NCBI RefSeq assembly: GCF_043290135.1
Contig: NC_134710.1
Coordinates: 280,497,776 to 280,561,775, forward strand
Direction of reading: 5' to 3'
Origin: Rhipicephalus microplus
Lineage: Eukaryota > Arthropoda > Arachnida > Ixodida > Ixodidae
Length of the DNA stretch: 64,000 nucleotides
Part shown: positions 1-11,997 of the stretch, piece after piece
How the letters are laid out: every line of letters starts with the position of its first letter
Numbering within the stretch: position 1 is the stretch's first letter
Notes under the pieces: generated by a model
Told to the model about the DNA's origin: nothing
Databases searched by the model: none
Seen by the model: the letters and a program-made list of their open reading frames with translations, nothing else
Translations under genes and position numbers: made by a program

Positions 1-1450
1 GTATAATCTTCTGTATTGAGCGACTTTTTAGGCCACACGTCTGATGGGCACCAATATGTAGTGACATTGCAAAGTAAAGTCTGTTTGAAAGTACCTTCGC
101 AAAAAATTTGTAGTCAACGTTGTACAATGTGATTGATCTATAGTCATCAACGCGCCAGAGATTTTCTCCGTCTGAGCACTTTGTGATTCGGACAGTATTG
201 CTTTTAGTAAAACAGCGGGGAAGTATGTCCACATTTAAACTCACCGTGAAAATGTCAAGCAGTGCAGGGCCCAGGACTGATTTTAATGTGGTGTGAAACT
301 TGTCGTATTTTTCATCAGAACCTGGCGTTTTTGACAGTGGTAACTGTTTAATGGCAAGTTCTTTTTCTTGTGTACTGAATTTCTCACTATTAGATTATCA
401 TTCTTCGTCAGTTAGAGTAGTCACAAATGACAAAAACTGCGTCACGCCATCTTTGTTTTCGTTTTGAGAAGAGGCGCTGAACAAATCTTTGTAATAAGTT
501 TTAAGTTTGGCATAATTACACTGCAAATATTGACATATATTCCTCCCGATTAAAGGTCTGGTACGAACTTGACTTTAGCGTTGCGATAACTATCGAGTAA
601 GCCTTGACGTGTGGGCTCCTCTGAATGCAAATCACGAGTATTGCGGGATCGAACACAGGCACCTCTGTAACTTAAAGCATCATGCCTCTGGACTGCGTTT
701 TTGGCGTTAGCAATTCCGGCTATGTAGCGAACCGGGGCCTCACACTCAACATCATACGGCCATGCCGCGACCATGCCGGGAAGCATAACTTGTCGGTCTT
801 CCAATGCCCCATCCCATTTCAAAAGCTTGTTTTTGATCACATAATAACTGTGGCGCCCACCCACTTTATGCATAAATCTTCATCGTCAGTCACTGCATGA
901 ATAATTGGCACAAAATTATTTGAAAGTGCTTAGCGGATACAACGCTTCATAAAGAAATTACTAAAAACAGCAAAGCGATTGCTGCTATACTACCCAGAAA
1001 TTGTTCTGAATAATGCCATAGTGAGTATCCAGCAAGTATGCGCACCAGTTACACAATGAGTGTTTGGAAAAGTCTCTGAAAGCCCGCTCTTCTAGCTTTC
1101 GCTCTTAGTGTGCTGCGCCTTGCGCGCAGGCCTGTGTTTTTTCTAACAAATAAAGTGAGGCCATAAATTAAAAAAACTCTTTCCGGTATGTACATACAAT
1201 CACAAGCTGCATACGCACAACGTTAGAAGATTCAATGGTGTATGGCAAACAGAAGGCATCAAGGCAGCTGCGTAATTTTCTGTAATCAACGTTCCTTTAA
1301 TATTCAAACTTGGTTCTTACGCTGCCTATGGATATAGAAGTTTTAGGTCGCGCCTTCAATAAATCGGTTGTCTGCTGGCACCTGCGTTTGTCTTCATCGT
1401 GATGAAGCGTTCTCCATGGCATTATTCACACTAAATAGAGTTTCATAATA
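1..1450 (-). mobile_element. L1/Tx1-like LINE remnant, copy A (antisense)
   Basis: On the minus strand, 28-234 reads as decayed reverse transcriptase of the L1/Tx1 type: a degenerate DYRPITLCNVDYKIFAKVLSNRL-like block followed by an IGAHQTCG-like block. 550-873 reads as the region just upstream of the RT fingers (peptide ending EEPTRQGLLDSYRNAKVKF). The same DNA recurs at 7126-8640 (minus) and in sense orientation at 35000-36740, and those copies extend the match through 1190-1450. There are many stops and frameshifts. No endonuclease domain was recognised. The clade is judged from RT motifs only. Confidence 0.75.
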
Positions 1451-1998
1451 TAATTAGTGCTACATTTATTGTTTTTAGGTGATAAACATTGATATCGCTA
1501 GTTTCTTCTGTAAAATTTCAGCTCATCTCTTCTTTTTGCGAACACAACCCTGTGATTTTTTTCTTTTTTCCGGTGACGTAAATTCGCGTTTTTGTATGGC
1601 TCACTAGATAGAAAAGGATTTAACACTGTTGAATATTATTGCGCATAGGCATGAAGCAAACGAAAACCGGTTCACGTGCTTGCTGTTACGCGCATCTTGA
1701 TGGAAAAGGATGACGCAGGGAAATCTGACCTCTTTGGGTCCAGTCTTCGTAACGTCATTCATTCAGTGATACGCGACGGTAATCAATTCACGCTGCATCA
1801 GAAATATTTCTACAGAATTGCGGATGAGGTTCAACACGTGTTTGAAGCTGCCGAGGGCCCGATGGCACAACTGTTTCGGCAGTGGCAAATCGCGATCGAC
1901 TATCATCATCAAAGTAACGTTTTCGTCTGCGAAAAAAGAAGCCGACAAGATGTGCGTGCGAGCTCGGCTGACTGGTTCATTGGCATGGCTACGTGCAG
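1451..1998. other. Unassigned spacer shared by units A and B, with a 115-codon open frame
   Basis: This stretch has a counterpart at about 8641-9176. It contains an open frame on the plus strand at 1676-2023 (115 aa) whose counterpart is 8854-9153 (99 aa). The two predicted peptides align without gaps but differ at many residues, so protein-level constraint is not evident. A shorter minus-strand frame is also kept. I recognise no domain. It lies directly upstream of the spastin-like start codon, so it may be a former promoter or 5' flank. Confidence 0.35.
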
Positions 1999-3790
1999 AT
2001 GGCTGCTAGCATCACCCCGCTAGGGACAGCGCCACACAATTGCTGCCACGCCCACGACCAGGATCCTCGACTACGCACGCTGAGGACGTCGGCGGATACG
2101 CGATCTACCCTGTGTTCGTCGTGTTCTGGCTACTGCGATGGCTCTGCACGAGTCAGTTCACCGTGATACTCTTCGTTTTTCGTGGCGGCTGCAGCGCTCG
2201 CCATGAAGAGCGCCACTACGGCACCCTCTCAACTACCAGTGGAGGGTCCGACGCAATGGTAGCGTCCAATGGGGACCCTGGTGCGAATCTGCTCATACGA
2301 CAGAAACAACACCACAAGCGGGACTTCGATTTCGACTCTAGGGCGCTCAAGAATGACGAGGATAATGGCAATCTAAAGGTGTTGGCCATCGACCTCTACC
2401 GCAAGTGTATCGAGGAACTGCACAAAGGCATCGCTATCGACTTCTCTCAAGGGAAAGGTCCTTCATGGGGGCGAGCGCGCAGGCTTACTGAGTTCACCGT
2501 GGTCATGTTTGTTTTTCGTGGCAGCCGCAGCGCTCGCCATGAAGAGGGCCACTACGGCCACCTCTCGGCGATCAGTGGAAGCTCGACACAATGGCAGCGC
2601 CCTATGGGGACCCTGACGCGAATCCGCTAATACGACAGAAACAACAGCACAAGCGGGCTTTCGATTTCGACTATAAGGCACTCAAGTATGACGAGGATAA
2701 TGGCAATCTCAAGGTATTGGCCATCGACCTCTACCGCAAGGGTATTGAGGAACTACAGAAAGGACTCGCCATCGACTTCTCTCAAGGAAAAAGTCCTTCA
2801 TGGGAGCGAGCGCACATGCTTATTGATAAGATGAAGGTGAACCTCGTCATGGCGAAGGACAGGATCGACTTCTTCGAGGGCATGGTCAAGATACAAAACC
2901 TCGGCGATGATTCCCGCTGCCATGCGCGCGTCGCTCGGTCTGACGCCGACCAGAAGCGCCGAGAATGGCAGAAGGCGGCACCCGGCCACGACGCAGCCGA
3001 AAAACTGTGTGGTCCCTCATGGTTAAAGATCGCCCAGAATGGCGCTCCTGGCAGCCAAGTAAATGAAAGGCATCGGCTCTGCCTGTCGCGGCCTCTGACG
3101 CCACGTTCGGGTGATACGCGGAGGAACCAGGCTGCAACGCCATCACGGTCCGGAGTGGCGACGCAGGCAAACGTTCTACGGCCGCACACACTACCTCGGG
3201 ACACAATGGCTGGAGGTGTTTGGATGAAGGCCAAGTTCCCGTCGTCCACTTCAACTGCCAATAAAGCTGGACCAACGCCTATGGCATCGAGGTGGTGGCT
3301 CAACCAGCAACAACCAAACGCATTGCAGCCCAAGGATCGGCTGCCACCTGCAGCAGCAGCGCGGTCTGGCTCCCGAGGACGATCCTTCCATGGCGGTGGC
3401 GAAGGAAGGCGGGTATCGGAAATCAGGGACGTACACTCGCAACTAGCCCACAAGATCCTCGAAGAGATCGTGGACGGTGGGTCTTTAGTGCTTTTCAGTG
3501 ACATTGCTGGCCTAAAGGTAACCAAGCAGGCACTCAGTGAAATGGTGTTCCTGCACACACACCAGCCAGAGCTTTTCACAGGTCTAAGAGCAGACCCTTA
3601 GGGCCGTTTGCTCTTTTGGCTACGAGACAACGGGAAGACGATGCTGACGAAGGCAGTCGCTCAGAATTCCCGCTCTACATTCTTGAACATCAGTGCGGCC
3701 TCTCTGACTCCCTTAAATGTTGGTGAGGGAAAGAATATGGTTCGCGCTTTGTTCTCTGTTGCACGAGAGCTGGAGCCCAGCTTTTTTTTT
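1999..3790 (+). pseudogene. Spastin-like AAA ATPase pseudogene, copy A
   Basis: Spastin severs microtubules and has an N-terminal hydrophobic hairpin, a MIT domain, a linker and a C-terminal AAA ATPase. Here an ATG at 1999 leads to a hydrophobic segment (around 2089-2190, AIYPVFVVFWLLRWL), then a MIT-like block (NLKVLAIDLYRKGIEEL...). That block is followed by a second copy of the hydrophobic tail plus MIT (2489-2824), a linker, and the start of the AAA domain ([33 protein letters not shown]). Breaks include a one-base loss near 2582 relative to copy B, a stop at 3599-3601 followed by a frame change, and a damaged Walker A (the GPP of GPPxNGKT is lost). The sequence stops after SVARELEPS, before Walker B. 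No introns are visible, suggesting a processed origin, but no poly(A) tail or TSD was found. Confidence 0.8.
2153..2824 (+). repeat. 336-bp in-frame tandem duplication of the spastin-like MIT segment, copy A
   Basis: 2153-2488 and 2489-2824 are two successive copies with period exactly 336 bases (112 codons). Each starts at the second half of the hydrophobic hairpin (FTVxLFVFRG, SARHEE) and runs through the MIT core (FDFD, ALK, LKVLAIDLYRK, DFSQGK, PSW). The identical arrangement and period occur in copy B, so the duplication predates the A/B split. Typical spastins carry a single MIT domain. Confidence 0.85.
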
Positions 3791-4050
3791 ATTTTGGTAT
3801 GGTAGAATAATTATTAACACTCGTGTCTCTACTTTATAAAAGGTAATTATGTTTCATGCGAGACTGCTTGAATAATAAAACCTATTGTCGTATTGTATAG
3901 GTTTATTTATTACTTTTGATTTCATGTTTCTCTTTTGCTTAGGTATTGTTATGATAGTGACCTTTGTGTTAATTTGGTTGTGACATCTGTATCGATTTCA
4001 ACAAAAAAGTAAGAGAAGTATTGGGTTACACACGTACAATATTAGGTAAT
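3791..4050 (+). other. 3'UTR-like segment of copy A with AATAAA signal
   Basis: Directly after the truncated ATPase frame comes AT-rich DNA with a canonical AATAAA at 3874-3879. The segment around 3855-4050 aligns with 10940-11200 in unit B and with the minus strand of roughly 23350-23560 in unit C, where it lies about 450 bases beyond the spastin-like stop codon. This identifies it as ancestral 3'UTR plus downstream DNA. It also shows that A and B lost the ATPase C-terminus and the proximal UTR by internal deletion. Confidence 0.65.
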
Positions 4051-5046
<996 letters not shown>

Positions 5047-5339
5047 ACGCCAATACCTTTACCTCATTGTAATAAGCACTGGAACGCCGGACGTTGTTAT
5101 TTTATTTACACTTAAGCACACTGGCTCCAAATAAAGGTCAAAAGCATTGGCGACCCTGAATAGCCTTGTTTCACAGATGAGATAAGAAACATGGGTTTTG
5201 AAACATAGCCGTTAACAATTTGGGGGTTGAACGGTCATTGTAGCATACTTTTACACCTGTACATACTGTGCAGCCAATGTTGGCTTGTTCGTAAAGACGA
5301 AAAAGAATATATTGGCGAAACCATTGAAAAGCTTTCGCA
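5047..5339. other. Unannotated spacer
   Basis: AT-rich sequence between the end of duplication unit A and the 3' end of the CR1-like LINE. I see no coding signal, RNA gene or recognisable repeat. Confidence 0.5.
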
Positions 5340-7125
5340 AAGTATTTCATTTCATTTAATTTCATTTGTTTACTCTGAAGGCACTGGGCATTACAGAGAG
5401 GAGTGCGACAACAAAAAACAATAAGGAGTAAAACAAAACAGCAGTATTAGAATAAATTATAATGCACTTTAAGAAATGTCTGAATTAAACGCGTTGGCGT
5501 CTGTGATTGAAGCGATCGATGCGGGAAGGGGGTTCTAGTCAGTACATGTTTTAGGGATGAAAGAGTTAAAGTGCTGGTTTGTATGGCAGATGGGAATCCC
5601 AACCTTGTATTGATGGTCATTGCGTGCTGATATTTAGGCTGGTGGAAAAAACAGTGAATCAGAGAGGGTTCTGTTAGTGTGATAGATTTTATGAAAGACA
5701 TCGGGACGTGAATTTTCGCGTCGTGTTAGAGGTTATACAAATTGAGTTGAGCCTTCATGATGTGGCACTTGCAGTTAGAGCGTATTTGGACAATATGAAA
5801 CGTGCTGAGCGAATCTGAATGGATTCAATGTTGTCTATGAGCATGTGAATATGAGGATCCCAGATAGACGACCCATATTCGAGTTTTGGCCGCACTAATG
5901 TTTTATACAGGAAAAGCTTTAGGTTAATTGGAGCAAGAGAAAAATTTCGACGTAAATAGCCAAGTGTTCGATTAGCGTTGCATATGGCGGCGGAAATGTT
6001 GTAGGCCCGTGTGCTCAAATTCGGGAGCACGTTAAAGAACCCCAGGCGGTCTAAATTTCCGGAACCCTCCACTACGGCGTCTCTCATATTCATATAGTGG
6101 TTTTGGGACGTTAAACCCCACATATCAATCAATCAATCAATTAGCGTTGCATGTTAGGTAGTCAAAGTGCGCCAGCCATGACAGGTTGCTGGAATTGTTA
6201 ACACCGAGGTACTTGTAAGAAAAAACATTGTTTAGAGAAGTGTTATGAAGTAGATACGAGGGGGACGCAACTTTTGAAGAGTTACGAGCTATCCTCTTTG
6301 ATTTGCATTTATCTGTGTTAAGTTTAATTAGCCAATTATTATACCATGAAGAAATATTGTCCAGGTCAGATTGCAGAGTGTCAGTATCGTTAGAGGTCAA
6401 AACTTCGCGGTAAATAACACAATTGTCAGAAAATCACCTAATAGAGGAGTAAATGTTATGAGACAAATCATTATATATATTAAAAATACTAGAGGACCCA
6501 AAACAGAGCCTTGAGGCACACCTGAGGTGATGGCAGTAGGAGGAGAGTTACATTCATTAGCAGTCACAAATTGCTTGCGGTTATGTAAGAAGCACTCAAT
6601 CCATTTTAAGATGTTTTTGTGAAGATTTAGTTTACTTAACTTTAAAAGCAGTAATTCGTGACAAACAGTGTCAAATGCTTTAGAAAAGTCGGTAAATACA
6701 CAATCAATAAAAGTACCACGATCAATAGCAGAGAACAAATCATTAGTAAAGCACAAGAGCTGAGTTTCAAACGAGTAACGTTTTCTAAAACCATGTCGAA
6801 AATTAGTAACAAAAGAATTATTCTCAAGAAAGTTGACTAAGTTGCAGTAAATGACATGTTCTAATAGCTTACATGGTACACTAGTTGGGGAGATGGGTCT
6901 ATAATTGTGGGGATCGTTGGTGTTACCTGACTTGTGAAGTGGAACCACTTTCTCCACTGTCCAGTCATTTGGCAGGGTACTCAATTCCAAAGACTATGAA
7001 AAAATTCACTACAGTATTAGGACGAAGGCAATGCAGCGTTTATATGAAACTTGGCGTTAATTCCGTCATCTCCGGGGGCAGAAGAAGGCTTGAGTTTTTC
7101 AATCAATTTCCTTATGCTTGTAGTA
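5340..7125 (-). mobile_element. CR1/Jockey-type LINE, 5'-truncated, with reverse transcriptase pseudogene
   Basis: Read on the minus strand, this is the RT and C-terminal part of a non-LTR retrotransposon. 6990-6397 carries RT fingers and palm (WTVEKVVPLHKSG, NYRPISPTSVPCKLLEHVIY, DFSKAFDTVCHELLLLKL, TSGVPQGSVLGPLVFLIYI). The catalytic FADD box near 6430 is frameshifted. Downstream frames (6400-6137 and 6132-5755) give the thumb and C-terminal KLFLYKTLVRPKLEYGSSIW motif. The element ends near 5340 in imperfect ATGAA repeats, typical of CR1-like tails. It lies between units A and B. A SINE interrupts it at 5984-6139. At its truncated 5' end it abuts the L1/Tx1-like remnant of unit B near 7125. 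Confidence 0.8.
5971..6152 (+). mobile_element. Ruka-type SINE, 5'-truncated, in the CR1-like LINE, with 13-bp target duplication
   Basis: The insert 5984-6139 matches the 3' part of the tRNA-derived SINE seen elsewhere in the window (GGCGGAAATGTTGTAGGCCC, CCACTACGGCGTCTCTCAT, GTTTTGGGACGTTAAACCCC, then CAAT repeats). It is flanked by a perfect 13-bp duplication, ATTAGCGTTGCAT, at 5971-5983 and 6140-6152. Removing one target copy plus the SINE (169 bases) rejoins the LINE reading frame at the CNAN/RTLGY junction. The LINE was therefore already in place, and in frame here, when the SINE inserted. Confidence 0.93.
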
Positions 7126-8640
7126 TTGCTAGTAATCATGTGATTGTGAACAATGTTTCAATACTGTGCATGAAATGTGTATATTATTCTGTATTAAGCG
7201 ACTTTTTAGGCCACAGGTCTGATAGGCACCAATGAATAGTGACATTGCAAAGTAAAGTCTGTTTGAAAGTACCTTTGCAAACATTTTCTAGTCAACGTTG
7301 CACAATGTGATTGATCGATAGTCATCAACGGGCCGGAGATTTTCTCCATCTGAGCACTTTGTGATTCGGACAGTATTGCTTTTAGTAAAACAGCAAGGAA
7401 GTATGTCCACATTCAAACTCTGCGTGAAAATGTCAAGCAGTGCAGGGCCCAGGACTGATTTTAATGTTGTGTGAAACTTGTCGTATATTCCATCATAACC
7501 TGGCGTTTTTGACTGTGGTAACTGTTCAATGGCAAGTTCTTTATCTTGTATACTGAATTTCCCACTATTACATTATCATTATTCGTCCATTAGAGTAGTC
7601 ACAATTGAAAAAACTACGTCACGCCATCTTTGTTTACGTTTTGAGAAGAGGCGCTGAACAAATCTTTGTAATAAGCTTTAAGTTCTGACATAATTACACT
7701 GCAAAAACTGACATATATTTCTCCTGAGTAAAGGTATGGTACGAACTTGATATTAGCGTTGCGATAATTATCGAGTAAACCTCGACGCGTGACCTCCTCT
7801 GAATGCTAAATACGAGTATTGCGGGATCGAACACATGCACCTCTGTAACTTAAAGCATCATGCCTCTGGAGTGCGTTTTTGGCGTTAGCGATTCCGGCTG
7901 TATAGCGAACCGGGGCCTCACACACAAAGTCATACGGCCATGCCGGGACCATGCCGGGAAGCATAACTTGTCGGTCGTCCAATGCCCCATCCCATTACAA
8001 AAGCTTGTTTTTGATCACCTAATAACTGTGGCGCCTACCCACTTTATGCATAAATCTTCATCGTCAGTCAATGCATGAATAATTGGCACAAAATTATTTG
8101 AAAGTGCTTAGCGGATACAATGCTTCATAAAGAAATTACTAAAAATAGCAAAGCGATTGCTGCTATACTACCCAGGAATTGTTCTGAATACTGCCATAGT
8201 GGGTATCCAGCAAGTGTGCGCACCAGTTCCACAATGAGTGTTTGGAAAAGGCTCTGAAAGCCCACTCTTCTAGCTTTCGCTCTTAGTGTGCTGCGCCTTG
8301 CGCGCAGGCCTGTGTTTTTTCTAACAAATAAAATGAGGCCATAAATTCACAAATTCTTTCCGGTATGTACATACAATCACAAGCTGCATACGCACAACGT
8401 TAGAAGATTCAATGGTGTATGGCAAACAGAAGGCATCAAGGCAGCTGCGTAATTTTCTGTAATCAACGTTCCTTTAATATTCAAACTTGGTTCTTACGCT
8501 GCCTATGGATATAGAAGTTTTAGGTCGCGCCTTCAATAAATCGGTTGTCTGCTGGCACCTGCGTTCGTCTTCCTTCATGATGAAGCGTTCTCCATGGCAT
8601 AATTCGCACTAAATGGAGTTTCATAATCAAATTAGTCCTA
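7126..8640 (-). mobile_element. L1/Tx1-like LINE remnant, copy B (antisense)
   Basis: Minus-strand 7206-7412 holds the degenerate DYRPITLCNVD/KVLSNRL/HQTCG-type RT block. The stretch up to 8640 corresponds to upstream LINE sequence that can also be followed in sense at 35000-36740. Relative to copy A the frame breaks are largely shared. Near 7130-7180 it reaches the same point (TGTTCACAATxACATGATTA) seen at 36690-36705, after which the sense copy continues into RT palm sequence while this copy is replaced by the CR1-like LINE. Confidence 0.75.
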
Positions 8641-9176
8641 CATTTATTGTTTTTAGGTGAAGAACATTGATATAGCTAGTTTCTTCTGTAAAATTTCAGC
8701 TCATCTCTTCTTCTTGCGAACACAACCCCGCTATTTTTTTCTTTTTTCAGGTGACGTAAATTCGCGTTTTTGTATGGCTCACTAGATAGAAAGAGATTTA
8801 ACACTGTTGAATATTATTGAGCATAGGCATGAAGCAAACGAAGACCGGTTCACGTGCTTGCCGTTACGCGCATCTTGTTGGAAAACCGTGACGCGGAGAG
8901 ATCCGAGCTATTTGCGTCCAATCTTCGTAACGTCATTCATTCAGTGATACGCGGCGGTAATCAATTCACGCTGCATCAGAGATATTTCGACAGAATTGCG
9001 GATGAGGTTCAAGAAGTGTTTGAAGCTGCCGAGGGCCCGATGGCACAACTGTTTCGGCAGTGGCCAATCGCGATCGACTATCATCATCAAAGTAACGTTT
9101 TCTTCTGCGAAAAGAGAAGCCGACAAGATGTGCGCGCGAGCTCGGCTGTATAGTTCATTGGCATGACTACCTGCAG
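8641..9176. other. Unassigned spacer of unit B
   Basis: Counterpart of 1451-1998. It includes a plus-strand open frame at 8854-9153 (99 aa, no recognised domain) ending in a stop not present in copy A. The sequence leads directly to the spastin-like start codon at 9177. I see no promoter element that I could defend. Confidence 0.35.
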
Positions 9177-10951
9177 ATGGCTGCTAGAATCACCCCGCTA
9201 GGGACCGCGCCACACGACTGCTGCCGCGCCCACGACCAGGATCCTCGACTTCGCACGCTGAGGACTGTCGGCGGATACGCGATCTACCCTGTGTTCGTCG
9301 TGTTCTGGCTACTGAGATGGCTCTGCACGAGTCAGTTCACCGTGGTCCTGTTCGTTTTTCGTGGCGGCCGCAGCGCTCGCCATGAAGAGTGCCACTACGG
9401 CACCCTCTCGAATACCAGTGGAGTGTCCGACGCAATGGCAGCGTCCAATGGGGACACTGACGGGAATCTGCTCATACGATAGAAACAACACCACAAGCGG
9501 GCCTTCGATTTCGACCTTAAGGCGCTCAAGTATGATGAGGATAATGGCAATCTCAAGGTGTTGGCCATAGACCTCAACCGCAAGTGTATCGAAGAACTGC
9601 ACAAAGGCATCGCCATCGACTTCTCTCAAGGAAAAGGTCCTTCATGGGGGCGAGCGCACAGGCTTACTGAGTTCAACGTGGTCATGTTCGTTTTTCGTGG
9701 CAGCCGCTGCGCTCGCCATGAAGAGGGCCACTACGGCCACCTCTCGGCGTTCAGTGGAAGCTCCGACGCAATGGCAGCGCCCAATGGGGACCCTGACGCG
9801 AATCTGCTCTTACGACAGAAACAACACCACAAGCGGGCCTTCGATTTCGACTATAAGGCACTCAAGTATGACGAGAATCTCAAGGTGTTGGCCATCGACC
9901 TCTACCGCAAGGGTATCGAGGAACTACAGAAAGCACTCGCCATCGACTTTTCTCAAGGAAAAGGTCCTTCATTAGAGTGAGTGCACAACCTTATTGATAA
10001 GATGAAAGTGAACCTCGTCATGGCCAAGGACTGGATCGACTTCTTCGAGGGCATGGTCAAGATAGGCGATGATTCCTGCTGCTATGCGCGCGTCGCTCGG
10101 CCTAAGGCCGACCAGAAGTGCCGAGAATGGCAGAACGCGCCACTCGGCCACGACGCAGCCGCAAATTTGCGCAGTCCCTCAATGTTAAAGATCGCCCAGA
10201 ATAGCGCTCCTGGCTGCCAAGTAAACGAAAGGCATCGGCTCTGCCTGTCGCTGCCTCTGACGCCACGTTCGGTTGATACGATGAGGAACCAGGCTGCAAC
10301 GGCATCGCGGTCCGGAGTGGCGACGCAGGCAGTCACCCTACGGGCTCACACACTACCTCGGAACACAATGGCCTGTGGTGCTTGGATGACGGCGAAGTTC
10401 CCGTCGTCTAATCCATCTGCCATAAAGCTGGACCAACGCCTACGGTATCGAGGCGGCGGCTCAACCAGCAACAACCAAACGCACTGCAGCCCAGGGATCG
10501 GCTGCCACCTGCAGCAGCAGCATGGCCCGGCTCCCGAGGACGATCCTTCCATGGCGGTGGCGAAGGAAGGCGGGTATCGACAATCAGGGACGCCCATTCG
10601 CAACTCGCCCATAAGATCCTCGACGAGATCGAGGACGGTGGGTCTTTGGTGCTTTTCAGTGACATGTCTGGCCAAGAGGTGACCAATCAGGCAATAAGTG
10701 AAATGGTGATCCTGCACACACACAGGCCAGAGATGTTCACAGGTCTAAGAGCAGCGCCTAAGGGCCTGTTGTTATTTGGGCCACCAGCCAATGGGAAGAC
10801 GATGCTGTCGAAGGCAGTCGCTCAGAAATCCCACTCTACATTCTTGAACATCAGCGCGGCCTCGCTGGCTCCCACATACGTTGGTGAGGGAAAGAAGCTG
10901 GTTCGCGCTTTGTTCTCTGTTGCACGAGAGCGGGAGCCCAGTTTTCTTTAG
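9177..10951 (+). pseudogene. Spastin-like AAA ATPase pseudogene, copy B
   Basis: Same architecture as copy A: ATG at 9177, hydrophobic hairpin (GGYAIYPVFVVFWLLRWL), a first MIT-like segment, a duplicated hairpin-tail/MIT segment, linker, then the AAA start. Unlike copy A it keeps an intact-looking Walker A (GPPANGKT) in the final frame 10646-10951, with FLNISAASL and the pore-side [18 protein letters not shown] region, then a stop at the same place where A ends. Disruptions include a stop at 9480 (A has a glutamine codon there), a 9-base loss in the second MIT segment, a stop at 9978-9980, and a frame change in the linker. Walker B, arginine fingers and the C-terminal helix are absent, so no active ATPase could result. 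Confidence 0.8.
9332..10003 (+). repeat. 336-bp MIT-segment tandem duplication, copy B
   Basis: The hairpin-tail start motif is at 9332 and again at 9668, the same 336-base period as in copy A. The second unit has lost 9 bases (the DNG codons before LKVLAIDLYRK). Conservation of the exact duplication breakpoint in both units dates the event before the A/B duplication. Confidence 0.83.
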
Positions 10952-11203
10952 GTATGGTAGGGTAATTATTAATACTGGTGTCTCGAGGTTATATAAGTTA
11001 ATTTCGTCTTATGCGAGACTGCTCGAACAATAAAACATATATATTGTCGTATTGTAAGGTTTATTATTACTTTTGATTCCATGTTTCTCTTTTGGTTAAG
11101 TATTGTTATAATAGTGAACTTTGTGTTACTTTGGTTGTGAAATCTGTATCGATCTCAACAAAACTGTAAGAGAAGTATCGGGTTCCGCACGTATAATATT
11201 AGG
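10952..11203 (+). other. 3'UTR-like segment of copy B with AATAAA signal
   Basis: AT-rich sequence matching 3791-4050, with an AATAAA at 11029-11034. The GCGAGACTGCTxGAAxAATAAA block aligns with a diverged version in unit C (CAAGACTCCTTGAATGATTAAA, read on the minus strand near 23520-23560). Confidence 0.6.
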
Positions 11204-11737
11204 TAAGACAGCCTGTGGCGGGTGCACAAGATGGTTAGGCATGTGGACTTGAAAATCTCAAGTGTACGTAAATATTACAGTATAAATTGTGCTTCATAAG
11301 AAGAGTACATATACTTATCAAAATGATTAACCTGAGTGAATGCGCACAGTGCAGAGCGCTTGATAACTATTTTTGTAGAGAGCAATAGTGTCATATTTAC
11401 TGTGGAAAATGGTGAAAAAACTTGAAAGCGCTCCTTGGGCTGGAATCGTATTCTTTTTAATATAGGAAGTTGTAGGCTCCAGAAGATGTTATGCTTTCAT
11501 ATGTTTCCGAAAATGTCCGTGTGTTTGTTTGCTATATCGGTTTTTTTGATGCTTGTCAATGGACATAGTAGGATTTCTTGATTATTTCAATTATTCGAAA
11601 GTTTTTGAAGCCATTAAGCTTATGCATTTCCGACAAAATGTTTTCACGCACTGCTGAATTGGATGCATGTTTCTTAAATGCGAAGCATTTTTAGCGAACT
11701 TTGGCGAATGTGAGCGTGTCTATCTATCTATCTATCC

Positions 11738-11825
<88 letters not shown>

Positions 11826-11997
11826 GTCTATCTATCTATCTATCTATCTATCTGTTTGTATCTGTCTATCTATGTATTTATCTATCTATCCGCCTATGAC
11901 TTAAGACTCCTCTGTCGTTTCGATAATAGTATTAATACCTAAACTGTAATACCACAACATGACTGTATTGCGAGCATATTGACTAGTCATAACATGA
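11204..11997. repeat. Segment carrying a (TCTA)n array, copy in unit B
   Basis: Counterpart of 4051-5046, with the array at 11719-11890 (about 170 bases against about 380 in A). The lead-in GCGAAGCATTTTTAGCGAAC at 11680-11699 and the exit CCGCCTATGACTTAAGACT at 11891-11909 match copy A. At the corresponding place in unit C only a short junction is present, which suggests insertion rather than ancestral sequence. Confidence 0.7.

Larger units (their letters stand above)
7126..11997. repeat. Segmental duplication unit B
   Basis: Second, more complete copy of the unit described for 1-5046. It holds the L1/Tx1-like remnant, unassigned spacer, spastin-like pseudogene B, 3'UTR-like DNA and a shorter (TCTA)n array. 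Its left boundary coincides with the start of the CR1-like LINE near 7125. To its right, B continues into 11998-12695, which also matches unit C in inverse orientation, so the ancestral unit was longer than what A retains. Confidence 0.85.
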
